Part shown: positions 20,239 to 29,139 of the stretch, piece by piece
Position numbering within the stretch: the stretch's first letter is position 1
Layout: every line of letters starts with the position of its first letter
NCBI RefSeq assembly: GCF_000331245.1
Contig: NZ_ANFZ01000011.1
Location: 62,001 to 126,000 of the forward strand
Direction: 5' to 3'
DNA: 64,000 nt
Source: Blastomonas sp. AAP53
GTDB lineage: Bacteria > Pseudomonadota > Alphaproteobacteria > Sphingomonadales > Sphingomonadaceae
Translations under genes and position numbers: made by a program
The notes under the pieces: model-generated
Seen by the model: only the letters and a program-made list of their open reading frames with translations
The model's database searches: none
Told to the model about the DNA's origin: nothing

Positions 20239-21109
20239 CCGCCCGCTGCTCGGCGCCATCGAGGCGGGCGGCACCAAGTTCGTGCTGGGTGTCGGCTATG
20301 GCCCTGGCGAGATCATCGACCAGCGGCAGATCGCGACGCGCGACCCGGAAACGACTCTGGCCGAGACGATCGCATTCCTTGGCGAGCACGCGGGCCTTGC
20401 CGCGATCGGCATTGGCTCGTTCGGCCCGTTGGAGCGCGATTCGCGCGACCCGCGATGGGGGCATATCCTCGCCACGCCCAAGCCTGGCTGGAGCGATTGC
20501 GACCTTGCCGGACACGTGGCACGCGCGCTTGGCGTGCCGGTCGCGTTCGATACCGATGTCAACGCAGCCGCCCTGGCCGAAGCGCGGGCCGGCGCGGCCC
20601 GCGATACCCAGGTCAGCGTCTATGTGACCATCGGCACCGGGATCGGCGGCGGTGTGATCGCCGATGGCCGGATCGTCGGCGGCAAAGGTCATCCGGAGCT
20701 GGGCCATATGCGCCCGCGCCGTGCAGCCGATGACAGCGATTTCGAAGGTGTCTGCCCTTTCCATGGCGATTGCCTGGAAGGGCTTGCGAGCGGCCCTGCG
20801 ATCATCGCGCGCTGGGGCCAGTCGCTGTCGCATCTGGCTGCCGATCATCCGGCGCACGCCATCATCGCGGGATATCTGGCGGAAATGTGCAACACGCTGC
20901 GCGCGGCACTTGCGCCCGATGCGATCGTGCTGGGCGGCGGTGTGATGGGCACGCCGGGCCTGTTCGATTCCATCGTCGAGACAGCGCATGCCACCGATGG
21001 CGGCTATTTCGCGCTGCCGGCTGCCCAGGTGATCCGCCGCCCGGCGCTCGCCCCGGTCTCGGGGCTGGCAGGTGCCTTCCTGCTGGCGGCGGACCTTCTG
21101 GACGGCTGA
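20228..21109 (+). CDS. ROK-family fructokinase
   Basis: This 293-residue sugar kinase phosphorylates fructose released by the GH68 enzyme. The ATP-binding GAIEAGGTKFVLG is at 9-21 and the catalytic Asp is Asp110 in FDTDVNAA. The ROK zinc site is His160, Cys176, His179 and Cys182 (CPFHGDC). The EAGGTK and HGDCLEGLASGPA signatures match the fructokinase/mannokinase branch rather than glucokinase. It overlaps the GH68 gene by 11 bp. Its stop abuts the convergent GST stop with no gap. Confidence 0.92.
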   Translation: MPTDRPLLGAIEAGGTKFVLGVGYGPGEIIDQRQIATRDPETTLAETIAFLGEHAGLAAIGIGSFGPLERDSRDPRWGHILATPKPGWSDCDLAGHVARALGVPVAFDTDVNAAALAEARAGAARDTQVSVYVTIGTGIGGGVIADGRIVGGKGHPELGHMRPRRAADDSDFEGVCPFHGDCLEGLASGPAIIARWGQSLSHLAADHPAHAIIAGYLAEMCNTLRAALAPDAIVLGGGVMGTPGLFDSIVETAHATDGGYFALPAAQVIRRPALAPVSGLAGAFLLAADLLDG

Positions 21110-21997
21110 TTATTCTGCCGGGGCAGCGGCGAGCCTGTCCTGGGTGCGCAGATCGAAGTCCGATGCGTCGTGCCGCTCGTGCAGCTGTTCGCTCAGATCA
21201 TCGCCCCATGTGCGATTGACGATCTTGCCGCGCTTGACCGCAGGCCGCTGGGCGATCTGATCTGTCCAGCGCAACAGGTGCGGATATTCCTGCACCTGCA
21301 GGAACTCCGCCGCGTTATACACCGCGCCACTCGCCACGCCACCATACCAGGGCCAGATCGCGATATCGGCAATCGAATATTCGCCGCCCGCCATAAATTC
21401 ATTGTCGGCCAGATGGCGGTTCAGCACATCCATCTGCCGCTTGGTCTCCATGGTGAAGCGGTCGATGCAATATTCGATCTTGATCGGCGCATAGGCATAG
21501 AAATGGCCAAAACCGCCGCCCAGATACGGCGCGCTGCCCATCTGCCAGAACAGCCAGTTCATCACTTCGGCGCGACGGGCAGGATCGGTCGGCAGGAACG
21601 CGCCGAACTTTTCTGCCAGGTACAGCAGGATCGAGCCCGATTCGAACAACCGCACCGGCTGGGCACCGCTGCGATCCATCAGTGCAGGGATCTTGCTGTT
21701 GGGGTTGATCGCGACAAAATCGCTGCCGAACTGGCCGCCACTGCGGATGTCGATCAGCCACGCGTCATATTCGGCGCCCGCATGGCCTGCAGCGAGCAGC
21801 TCCTCGAGCATCACGGTGACCTTCACGCCATTGGGCGTTGCCATCGAATACAGCTGCAGCGGGTGCTTGCCGACGGGCAGCTCCTTGTCGTGCGTGGGGC
21901 CCGCGACGGGTCGGTTGATGTTGGCAAATGCCCCGCCATTGTCCTTGTCCCAGGTCCAGACGGCAGGGGGCGTGTAATCGGCGGGGAAGTTGGTCAT
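21110..21997 (-). CDS. yghU: YghU-type glutathione S-transferase/disulfide reductase
   Basis: This 295-residue protein carries the long N-terminal extension typical of YghU (YTPPAVWTWDKDNGGAFANINRPVAGPTHDKELPVGKHPLQLYSMATPNGVKV). A thioredoxin-fold GST domain (NSKIPALMD, ESGSILLYLAEKF) and an all-alpha domain ending ADIAIWPWYGG follow. YghU binds two glutathiones and reduces disulfides and organic peroxides. It is convergent with the fructokinase and appears independent of it. Confidence 0.92.
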   Translation of the reverse strand: MTNFPADYTPPAVWTWDKDNGGAFANINRPVAGPTHDKELPVGKHPLQLYSMATPNGVKVTVMLEELLAAGHAGAEYDAWLIDIRSGGQFGSDFVAINPNSKIPALMDRSGAQPVRLFESGSILLYLAEKFGAFLPTDPARRAEVMNWLFWQMGSAPYLGGGFGHFYAYAPIKIEYCIDRFTMETKRQMDVLNRHLADNEFMAGGEYSIADIAIWPWYGGVASGAVYNAAEFLQVQEYPHLLRWTDQIAQRPAVKRGKIVNRTWGDDLSEQLHERHDASDFDLRTQDRLAAAPAE

Positions 21998-22132
21998 GAT
22001 CGGGCCTTTCTTGAAAGGATCGGCGCGCGCGGCGGGTTTGCCGCAATGCGTGTCTCAGCGATCAACATGGCGGCCCCTCGGCCCCAGTCAAGGGCGCAGC
22101 GCGGACTAGGCCGTGCTGATAAGGCGCGCACG

Positions 22133-22162
22133 AAAAAGGGCGACCATCGCTGGCCGCCCTTT
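22133..22162 (-). terminator. Terminator of the 74-residue gene
   Basis: On the minus strand AAAGGGCG (22155-22162 complement) pairs with the segment at 22135-22142, followed by CCCTTTTTCG. It lies about 30-60 bp beyond the stop of the small gene. Confidence 0.75.
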
Positions 22163-22193
22163 CCCGAATCAGTACCTGAAATTCCCGAAGGAA

Positions 22194-22418
22194 TCAGGGG
22201 CTGTTGGGCTCATCATCGTCAGCGATGACGATGATGCCGCCAACAACAGCGGCAGCGGCCACGACACCAATGATGATGCCGGTGCTGCCTTCTGCGTCGC
22301 TCTCTTCGCTCGAAGCGCTGGACACGCGGGCTGCGGAAGTCGCAGCCTGTGCCAGAACCGGAGCGCCGACCATCGTGGTCAGAGCAAGCGCAGCCAGTGC
22401 GGTCTTTGCAATTTTCAT
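22194..22418 (-). CDS. Small exported or membrane protein with one Gly/Ala helix
   Basis: This 74-residue protein has a signal peptide (MKIAKTALAALALTTMVGAPVLAQA) and a short Ser-rich linker. One transmembrane stretch (GIIIGVVAAAAVVGGIIVI) is followed by an acidic end, DDDEPNSP. Small proteins of this layout are frequent in sphingomonads but have no assigned role. It has its own terminator, so it is probably a single-gene unit. Confidence 0.75.
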   Translation of the reverse strand: MKIAKTALAALALTTMVGAPVLAQAATSAARVSSASSEESDAEGSTGIIIGVVAAAAVVGGIIVIADDDEPNSP

Positions 22419-22540
22419 AAGATTGTCCCTTCAGACGTGCTGCTAGCCCGTGCCGTATTCCACAGACTGTGAGCAATTGCAACATGCGCCGGACGCAACC
22501 CCCAAGGGTTTCGTCGCTCTTTTCAGGCAGTTCGCAGCAC

Positions 22541-23236
22541 TTAGTCAACTTCGAGCAATCCCATGTCGGCCAGATGTAACGGGGCGACATAGAGCGCATC
22601 ATCAAAGGCGACGCTGCTGGTCAGAGCATAGAATCGCTGTGCGTCAACCGCGCTCAAACCCATTTCACGGTAAAATTCAATGTATTCGCCGTGCACGGGG
22701 TCATCGGGTGATACGTCCGCTGCCTCGCGGCCAAGCTCGTCACGCCAGCTGTGAACCGCAAACTCGGCGCGCGAATCGGCCGTTCGCCGGACACCGGCGA
22801 GAAACAGCTCGACCGCACCCGATCGCACCGATCCACCCGCCGGAACGAAGGTTGCGATTCGCGCTGCCCGCAGCATGCGGCCCAGCGCCAGATTCGCCGC
22901 GTCATCTTCTGAGCCGGGGCAATCGATCATCTCCAGCGTCTGGATGTCCGGCCATGCGCGCAGCATCGCGGCAAACTGCGCCGGCGTCCCCGTGCCGACG
23001 ACCCCGCGCATTTGTGCATTGTGCCGATCGATCACATGAAACGGCCCGAAGCGCGCCAGCACCGGTGCCGCCATATCGGCTCCCCTGTCCTTCGCGCGCG
23101 CGCCTGCAAGATTGTCCTCCCACGTGATCTCGATGGTTTCGATATAGGGAAGTCCTGCCTCGTGCCCCTCGACCGGCCCAGCACAAAGAGCGGCGCCGAG
23201 TGCGACAAGGGCAGATAGACGGCGCAGGTCAGGCAT
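22541..23236 (-). CDS. Periplasmic ClpP/crotonase-fold-like protein
   Basis: This 231-residue protein begins with a signal peptide (LSALVALGAALCAGPVEG, cleaved near residue 24). The C-terminal half resembles the ClpP-like fold of COG3904-type predicted periplasmic proteins. It has MIDCPGSEDDAANLALGRMLRAARIATFVPAGG, then SGAVELFLAGVRR with candidate nucleophile Ser139, then FAVHSW with candidate His162. Whether it is an active peptidase is unknown. Two tandem ATGs precede the gene; 23236 has the better spacing from GGAA. It stands alone on the minus strand. Confidence 0.65.
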   Translation of the reverse strand: MPDLRRLSALVALGAALCAGPVEGHEAGLPYIETIEITWEDNLAGARAKDRGADMAAPVLARFGPFHVIDRHNAQMRGVVGTGTPAQFAAMLRAWPDIQTLEMIDCPGSEDDAANLALGRMLRAARIATFVPAGGSVRSGAVELFLAGVRRTADSRAEFAVHSWRDELGREAADVSPDDPVHGEYIEFYREMGLSAVDAQRFYALTSSVAFDDALYVAPLHLADMGLLEVD

Positions 23237-23490
23237 CATTGGGTTCCATCGGCAGCAGCGGTAACGCTCTGTCCGCGATGCGCGCCGGGCATGAGCAAAG
23301 CCTTTCCAAAGATGGTCAGCGAACGGCGTTAAGCGCAGGTTACCCTTGGCCGCCTTGCGCGCCGTCGCAGCGGTCATCGTCGTTACCGTTGCGGCAATTG
23401 CCTCCGGAATGAACCGATCATTCGGATTTCCCTCGACTCGGGTAGCGCGGCGCTTCAGTCTGCAGCGAGGGAACAAACAGGGGGCAGCGC

Positions 23491-25002
23491 ATGGTCGCCA
23501 TCGTTCAGACCGTGGCCTATCTGGGGCTGGAGGCACGCAGCGTCGAGGCGCAGGTGCAGATCTCGCCCGGCGTGAACAAGGGCATCGCGGTGGTCGGCCT
23601 GCCCGACAAGGCAGTGGGCGAAAGCCGCGAACGCGTCCGCGCCGCCATCGCCTCGCTGGGCCTGTCGCTTCCGCCCAAGCGCATCACCGTCAACCTCTCG
23701 CCCGCCGACCTGCCCAAGGAGGGGTCGCATTACGATCTGCCGATCGCGCTCGCGCTGCTCGCGGCAATGGGGATCATCGATGCCGAACTCGCCAGCGAAT
23801 ATGTCGCGGTGGGCGAGCTCGCGCTCGACGGACGGATCGCCGCCTCGCCGGGCGTGCTGCTCGCAGCCTTGCATGCCTCGGCGACCGGGCGCGGGCTGAT
23901 CTGCCCGGCAGCGCAAGGCGCAGAAGCCGCGTGGGCAGGCGGCATCGACGTGATCGCCGCGCCCGATCTGCTCACCCTGCTCAACCACCTCAAGGGCAAC
24001 GGCCGGCTGAGCCCGCCCAAGCCTGGGATCGCCGAAGAGTCCGCACCGGGGCCGGACCTGCGCCAGGTCAAGGGGCAGGAAACCGCCAAGCGCGCGCTCG
24101 AGATCGCGGCTGCCGGGGGGCATAACATGGTGATGACCGGGCCTCCAGGCGCGGGCAAGTCGCTGATGGCCTCATGCCTGCCGGGCATCCTGCCGCCGCT
24201 GACGCCGGAGGAGGCGCTCGAGGTTTCGATGGTGGCGTCGGTTGCGGGAACGCTCACCGACGGCCGGATCAGCCGCGCGCGCCCGTTCCGCGCGCCCCAT
24301 CACAGCGCCTCGATGGCGGCGCTCGTTGGCGGCGGGTTGAAAGTGCGGCCCGGCGAGGTCTCCATGGCGCATCTGGGCGTGCTGTTTCTCGACGAACTGC
24401 CCGAGTTTCAGCGCACCGTGCTCGATTCGCTGCGACAGCCGCTCGAAACCGGCGAAGTCAGCGTCGCGCGCGCCAATGCGCATGTCACCTTTCCGGCGCG
24501 GGTTCAGATGATCGCGGCGATGAACCCGTATCGCTGCGGGCATCTGGGCGATCCCGCGCTGGGCTGCTCGCGCGCGCCGCGCTGCGCGGCGGACTATCAG
24601 GCCAAGGTCTCCGGGCCGTTGCTCGACCGCATCGACCTGCATGTCGAAGTGGAGGCGGTGACCGCCGCCGACCTCACGTTGCCGCCGCCCGCCGAAGGTT
24701 CGGCTGAGGTCGCCGCCAGAGTCGCCGCCGCCCGCGCGCTGCAGACCGCGCGCTATGCCGACATCAAGGCGCGCACCAATGCCGAGATCGACGGCGAAGC
24801 GCTCGAACGCTTTGCCACCCCCGACGAACCTGCGCGCCAGCTTCTCGCGCGCGCTGCCGAGGCGATGCGTCTCTCGGCGCGGGGCTATACGCGGGTGCTC
24901 AGGGTTTCGCGCACGATCGCGGACCTCAGCGGTGCCCAGACCGTAGGCCGGGTGCATGTGGCCGAGGCGCTGAGCTATCGCAGGCGCGCACCGGTGGGGT
25001 GA
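23491..25002 (+). CDS. comM: ComM/YifB branch-migration AAA+ helicase
   Basis: This 503-residue protein has an N-terminal Lon-protease-like domain at about 1-180, with GLPDKAVGESRERVRAAI. It is followed by a Mg-chelatase-type AAA+ domain with Walker A GPPGAGKS at about 218-225 and Walker B LGVLFLDELPEF. The chelatase-like zinc-binding insertion CGHLGDP...CSRAPRC is present. ComM drives branch migration during natural transformation and is found even in species not known to be competent. The ATG at 23491 has AGGGGG upstream. Confidence 0.95.
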   Translation: MVAIVQTVAYLGLEARSVEAQVQISPGVNKGIAVVGLPDKAVGESRERVRAAIASLGLSLPPKRITVNLSPADLPKEGSHYDLPIALALLAAMGIIDAELASEYVAVGELALDGRIAASPGVLLAALHASATGRGLICPAAQGAEAAWAGGIDVIAAPDLLTLLNHLKGNGRLSPPKPGIAEESAPGPDLRQVKGQETAKRALEIAAAGGHNMVMTGPPGAGKSLMASCLPGILPPLTPEEALEVSMVASVAGTLTDGRISRARPFRAPHHSASMAALVGGGLKVRPGEVSMAHLGVLFLDELPEFQRTVLDSLRQPLETGEVSVARANAHVTFPARVQMIAAMNPYRCGHLGDPALGCSRAPRCAADYQAKVSGPLLDRIDLHVEVEAVTAADLTLPPPAEGSAEVAARVAAARALQTARYADIKARTNAEIDGEALERFATPDEPARQLLARAAEAMRLSARGYTRVLRVSRTIADLSGAQTVGRVHVAEALSYRRRAPVG

Positions 25003-25039
25003 GCGGGAGCGGGGCCCAGGCCCGTTTCCCCTCCCATCA

Positions 25040-25822
25040 TCACTGCGCGGTCCAGCCACCGTCGATCGGCAGGGCGATGCCGGTGATCTGCGCGGCGGCC
25101 GGGCTGCACAGGAAGGCGGCAAGTTCGCCGATCTGCTCCGGCGTGACGAACTGGCCCGAAGGCTGCTTGGCGCACAGCAGCTTGTCGCTGGCCTCCTCGA
25201 TGCTGATGCCCTGTTCGCTCGCCATCGCCTCGATCTGCTTTTGCACCAATGGCGTGTGGACCCAGCCGGGGCAGATGGTGTTGCAGGTGATGCCGGTGCC
25301 CGCGGTTTCCAGCGCGACCACCTTGCTGATGCCGACCACGCCGTGCTTGGCCGCGACATAGGCGACCTTGTGGGCGCTGGCCACCAGGCCGTGCGCCGAG
25401 CCGATGTTGATGATGCGGCCAAAGCCCTTCTGGCGCATGTGCGGCAGCGCGGCCTGGATCGAGAAGAACGCGCTCGACAGGTTGATCGCCAGGATCGCGT
25501 GCCACTTTTCCGCCGGGAAATCCTCGACCGGTGCGGTGTGCTGGATGCCGGCATTGTTGACCAGGATATCGACCGTGCCAAAGCTGCTGACGCACAGGTC
25601 GACCATCGCTGCGATCTCGTCGGGCTTGGTCATGTCGGCGCTGCTGTACACCGCCTTGATGCCATAGTCCGCTTCCAGTCCGGCGCGCTCCTGCTCGATC
25701 GCCTCGGCATCGCCGAAACCGTTGAGCACCAGGTTGGCGCCCTTGGCGGCGAGCATCTTGGCGATGCCCAGGCCGATCCCGCTGGTCGATCCGGTGACAA
25801 TGGCGTTCAGTCCGTTGAGCAT
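25040..25822 (-). CDS. 3-hydroxybutyrate dehydrogenase (SDR)
   Basis: This 260-residue classical short-chain dehydrogenase has the cofactor motif TGSTSGIG (9-16) and NNAG. The catalytic Ser is in INIGSAHGLVAS and YVAAK supplies the Tyr and Lys. The AHGLVAS(A/P)HKVAYVAAKHG stretch and the long substrate lid are typical of NAD-dependent D-3-hydroxybutyrate dehydrogenase, which links polyhydroxybutyrate breakdown to acetoacetate. ATG at 25822 is chosen because it starts MLNGLNAIVTGS; an upstream extension has no family support. Confidence 0.9.
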   Translation of the reverse strand: MLNGLNAIVTGSTSGIGLGIAKMLAAKGANLVLNGFGDAEAIEQERAGLEADYGIKAVYSSADMTKPDEIAAMVDLCVSSFGTVDILVNNAGIQHTAPVEDFPAEKWHAILAINLSSAFFSIQAALPHMRQKGFGRIINIGSAHGLVASAHKVAYVAAKHGVVGISKVVALETAGTGITCNTICPGWVHTPLVQKQIEAMASEQGISIEEASDKLLCAKQPSGQFVTPEQIGELAAFLCSPAAAQITGIALPIDGGWTAQ

Positions 25823-25940
25823 CGCAATAACTCCCTTGATGGCATGTGACGGCCGGAAAACGGGCAACAGGCCGGTCTTGTCCGACCAACCGTCACCCGA
25901 TGCTCATGTTGCACATGCGAACGGAAAAAGCACGGCCCGA

Positions 25941-26294
25941 TCAGGCGGTGAGCAGCTCGGCCACCGTCTCGCTGGGGCGGCACAGCTTCACCGCCTGCTC
26001 GGTCACCACGATCGGGCGATTGATCAATATCGGGTGCGCCATCATCGCATCGACGATCTGCGCGTCGGTGACGTCCGCAGCATCGAGCCCCAGTTCCGCG
26101 ACCAAAGGCTCCTTGGCGCGCAGCAGGCCGCGCGCGCCATGCCCTGCGCGCGCGATCAGGCTTTCCAGCGTGCCGCGCGACGGCGGCGTCTTGAGGTATT
26201 CGATCACCTCAGGCTCGTGCCCGGCCTCGCGGATCGCCGCCAGCACGTTGCGCGAGGTGCCGCATCTGGGATTGTGATAGACGGTGAACTGCAT
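25941..26294 (-). CDS. arsC: Arsenate reductase, glutaredoxin type
   Basis: This 117-residue thioredoxin-fold protein has the active-site Cys11 in NPRCGTSRN. HPILINRPIVV supplies the conserved arginine. It reduces arsenate to arsenite with glutathione and glutaredoxin. It is not accompanied by arsB, acr3 or arsR, so it may equally be a general ArsC/YffB-like protein. It lies 15 bp downstream of ssb on the same strand. Confidence 0.9.
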   Translation of the reverse strand: MQFTVYHNPRCGTSRNVLAAIREAGHEPEVIEYLKTPPSRGTLESLIARAGHGARGLLRAKEPLVAELGLDAADVTDAQIVDAMMAHPILINRPIVVTEQAVKLCRPSETVAELLTA

Positions 26295-26309
26295 CGCCTT
26301 CAGGTCCGA

Positions 26310-26852
26310 TCAGAACGGAACGTCGTCGTTGAGATCGTCGTCGAAGCCGCCACCGCCGCCGCCCCAGCTGCCGCCGCCAGCGCCGCCGCCCGACGCCCCA
26401 CCGTCATTGAAACCGCGCGATCCGCCGCCCGAAGATCCGCCGCTGCTGCGACCGCCGCCGTAATCGCCGCCGCCGCCGCCCATTCCGCCGCCGCCACCGG
26501 GCTTGCCGTCGAGCATGGTCATCACCGCGCCGGGGCCCTGCAGCACCACTTCGGTGGTGTAGCGATCAGCGCCCGACTGGTCCTGCCACTTGCGGGTGCG
26601 CAGCTGGCCTTCGACATAGATCTTGCTGCCCTTGCGCAGGAAGCGTTCGGCCACGCCGACCAGGCCTTCACCGAAGATCGCGACGGTGTGCCAGTCGGTG
26701 CGCTCCTGCTTTTCGCCGCTGTTGCGGTCCTTCCACGATTCGGTGGTGGCGAGCCGCAGATTGGCAACCTTGCCGCCGTTCTGGAAGCTGCGGACTTCGG
26801 GGTCGGCACCCAGATTGCCGATCAGAATGACCTTGTTGACGCTGCCCGACAT
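26310..26852 (-). CDS. ssb: Single-stranded DNA-binding protein
   Basis: This 180-residue SSB has an N-terminal OB fold (1-110; [46 protein letters not shown]). A Gly-rich linker of repeated GGG/GS follows, and the acidic tip [10 protein letters not shown] recruits replication and repair partners. The linker DNA is an extremely GGC/GCC-rich low-complexity tract. ATG at 26852 begins the family's conserved MSGSVNKV. Confidence 0.97.
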   Translation of the reverse strand: MSGSVNKVILIGNLGADPEVRSFQNGGKVANLRLATTESWKDRNSGEKQERTDWHTVAIFGEGLVGVAERFLRKGSKIYVEGQLRTRKWQDQSGADRYTTEVVLQGPGAVMTMLDGKPGGGGGMGGGGGDYGGGRSSGGSSGGGSRGFNDGGASGGGAGGGSWGGGGGGFDDDLNDDVPF

Positions 26853-26922
26853 ATGCTTTCCCCGGATTTCTGTGATGTGGTGATTGGTTGCCCGGCAATA
26901 TGCCGACGGCAGGTTGCCGCGT

Positions 26923-28779
26923 CTATAGCCCGAAAGCCGTCGCGGTCCAGAAGGTAATCCCGGCGGCAATCCACGCCAGGCCGAACAGGTAAACGAGCAT
27001 GAAGATCGGCCATTTCCAGCCGTTGGTCTCGCGCCGTGTCACCGCGATCGTCGAGATGCACTGCGGCGCGAACACGAACCAGGCGAGGAACGCAAGCGCG
27101 GTGGGCAGCGACCAGCGCCCGGCGAGCCGCTCGCCCAGCGCCTGCGCCTGTTCATCCTCGTCGGTGGCGTCGATCGCATAGGTCGTGGCCAGCGCCGAGA
27201 CGGCGACCTCGCGCGCCGCCATCGCCGGGATCAGCGCCAGCGCGATGTCGCGGCTGAAGCCGATCGGCGCGACGACGGGTTCGATCACGCCTGCAATGCG
27301 CCCGGCGGCGGAATAATCGAGCTGGCTCATGCCGCTGCCTTCGGGCGCCTGCGGATAGGTGAGCAGCAGCCACAGGCCGATGGTGACGGCAAAGATGATC
27401 GTGCCCGCGCGGCGCAGGAACAGCGCGGCGCGCTGCCACAGGCCGAGCGCCAGGTCGCCGATTCGCGGCAACTGGTACTTGGGCATTTCCATCAGGAAGC
27501 CGCTCGCGCCGCCCTTGGCCACGGTCGAGCGCAGCACCAGCGCCACCACCATCGCGCCGATGATGCCGAAGACATAGAGGCCGAACAGCACCAGCCCTTG
27601 CAGGCCGACGCCGGGGCCCACGGTGATCTGCGGGATGAACGCGGCGATGATCACGGTGTACACCGGCAGCCGCGCCGAGCAGGTCATCAGCGGCGCGATG
27701 AGGATGGTGGTGAGCCGGTCCTTCTCGTCCGAGATGCTGCGCGTCGCCATGATGCCGGGGATTGCGCAGGCGAACGAGGACAGAAGCGGGATGAACGATC
27801 GACCCGACAGGCCGACGCTCGCCATCATCCGGTCCATGATGAACGCGGCGCGGGCCATGTAGCCGGTCGCCTCCATCAGCAGGATGAAGAAGAACAGGAT
27901 GATGATCTGCGGCAGGAAGACGACCACCGACCCCACGCCGGCAATGATGCCGTCGACGATCATCGAGCGGAAGAAGCCGTCTGGAATGGTGGCGGTGGCC
28001 AGGTCTCCCAAAGCCGCCGCGCCGGCTTCCAGTGCGTCGGCAAAGGGGGTGGCCCAGCTGAACACCGCCTGGAAGATGATGAACAGCAAGCCGAGCAGGA
28101 TCACCGGCCCGGCAAAGGGGTGCAGCAGCACACTGTCGGCGCGGTCGGTCCAGCGGCGGCTTTGCGTCTGGCTGACGATGGCGGCGTTGGCGATATGCTC
28201 CGCGCGCCTGCGCCGTGCGCGCATGTCGGGCTCGCCCAGCGGCGCATGCGGCACCTGCCTGGCGACGATCACCGCATCGAGCGCTTCGGCAAGTTCGGTG
28301 AGCCCCCGGCGGCGCACCGCGACGGTGGGGATGACCGGAACGCCCAGATCTGCCGCCAGCCGCGCCGCATCGAGCGTCAGCCCGTCGCGTTCGGCAAGGT
28401 CCACCATGTTGAGTGCGATCACGGTGGGCAGGCCCAGAGCCAGCAGTTCGAGCGCGAACACCAGATGCTGGTCGAGATTGGCCGAATCGAGCACGATGAT
28501 CAGCGCATCGGGCTGGCGCTCGCCCGTCTGGCGGCCCATCACCACGTCGCGGGTCACCGCCTCGTCGGGGCTGGTGGGGTCGAGGCTGTAGCTGCCGGGC
28601 AGGTCGATGAGTTCGGCAGGCCGGCCATCGGCAAAGGCAAAGCGACCCGATTTGCGCTCGACGGTGACGCCAGGATAATTGGCGATCTTCTGCCGCGCGC
28701 CGGTCAGCGCATTGAACAGCGCGCTCTTGCCCGCATTGGGATTGCCGACCAGCGCGATCAGCGGCTGATGGCGAGTCAT
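26923..28779 (-). CDS. feoB: Ferrous iron transporter B
   Basis: This 618-residue Fe(II) permease has an N-terminal G domain with G1 GNPNAGKS (12-19), G3 DLPG (59-62) and G4 NMVD. Two gate regions and roughly ten membrane helices follow, with the conserved [16 protein letters not shown] and CSARLPVY segments. It overlaps feoA (ATGA at 28776-28779), so the two are coupled. The size is compact compared with the E. coli protein (773). No feoC is present. Fur, encoded at 39147, is a plausible regulator, though no clear Fur box was recognised. Confidence 0.96.
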   Translation of the reverse strand: MTRHQPLIALVGNPNAGKSALFNALTGARQKIANYPGVTVERKSGRFAFADGRPAELIDLPGSYSLDPTSPDEAVTRDVVMGRQTGERQPDALIIVLDSANLDQHLVFALELLALGLPTVIALNMVDLAERDGLTLDAARLAADLGVPVIPTVAVRRRGLTELAEALDAVIVARQVPHAPLGEPDMRARRRRAEHIANAAIVSQTQSRRWTDRADSVLLHPFAGPVILLGLLFIIFQAVFSWATPFADALEAGAAALGDLATATIPDGFFRSMIVDGIIAGVGSVVVFLPQIIILFFFILLMEATGYMARAAFIMDRMMASVGLSGRSFIPLLSSFACAIPGIMATRSISDEKDRLTTILIAPLMTCSARLPVYTVIIAAFIPQITVGPGVGLQGLVLFGLYVFGIIGAMVVALVLRSTVAKGGASGFLMEMPKYQLPRIGDLALGLWQRAALFLRRAGTIIFAVTIGLWLLLTYPQAPEGSGMSQLDYSAAGRIAGVIEPVVAPIGFSRDIALALIPAMAAREVAVSALATTYAIDATDEDEQAQALGERLAGRWSLPTALAFLAWFVFAPQCISTIAVTRRETNGWKWPIFMLVYLFGLAWIAAGITFWTATAFGL

Positions 28780-29027
28780 GCGGTCGCTCCCGGTTCGCGC
28801 AGCGTGATGGCGCGGGCATGGGCGCGGCGGATCGCCACCGTCATCCGCCCGATGCTGAGTGCAATCGGATCACGCCCGAAAAAGATGCCGCGATGCTGGA
28901 TCGAGACCATCGCGCCCTCGTCCACGCCCAGGGCACGCAGCCGCTTGCCTTCGTCTGGGGGCAGGACGCTCCAGTCGATCGCGGCTATTTCCGCGCGCTG
29001 GTTGTTGGGGAGCTGGTCAAGAAGCAT
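28776..29027 (-). CDS. feoA: FeoA small iron-transport protein
   Basis: This 83-residue SH3-like protein (EGKRLRALGVDEGAMVSIQHRGIFFGRDPIALSIGRMTVAIRRAHARAI) interacts with FeoB at the inner membrane. The 29027 ATG gives a standard-length protein. A TTG at 29048 in the same frame is a possible alternative; neither has a convincing ribosome site. Overlap with feoB by four bases supports one operon. Confidence 0.9.
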   Translation of the reverse strand: MLLDQLPNNQRAEIAAIDWSVLPPDEGKRLRALGVDEGAMVSIQHRGIFFGRDPIALSIGRMTVAIRRAHARAITLREPGATA

Positions 29028-29139
29028 GGTTTTGCGAACCGCTATCAATATCCGCTCACGCGCGCCAGTGATTTCTTGGTGTTTTCAGCCTGACCGGTCG
29101 GTCTTGGCGGGGGCGGCGTGCTGGGCTACGCCTCGGGCG

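Noticed and set aside
25941-26294. An arsenic-resistance operon around arsC
   Set aside because: No arsR, arsB or acr3 is next to it; it is a single gene beside ssb.
26330-26520. Very GCC/GGC-rich repeats, considered as a simple-repeat or recombination element
   Set aside because: They encode the glycine-rich linker of SSB, which explains the composition.
27598-29139. An in-frame plus-strand extension of the oxidoreductase across feoAB
   Set aside because: The extension is antisense to feoA and feoB, is low-complexity, and the dinucleotide-binding fold starts only after 29140.
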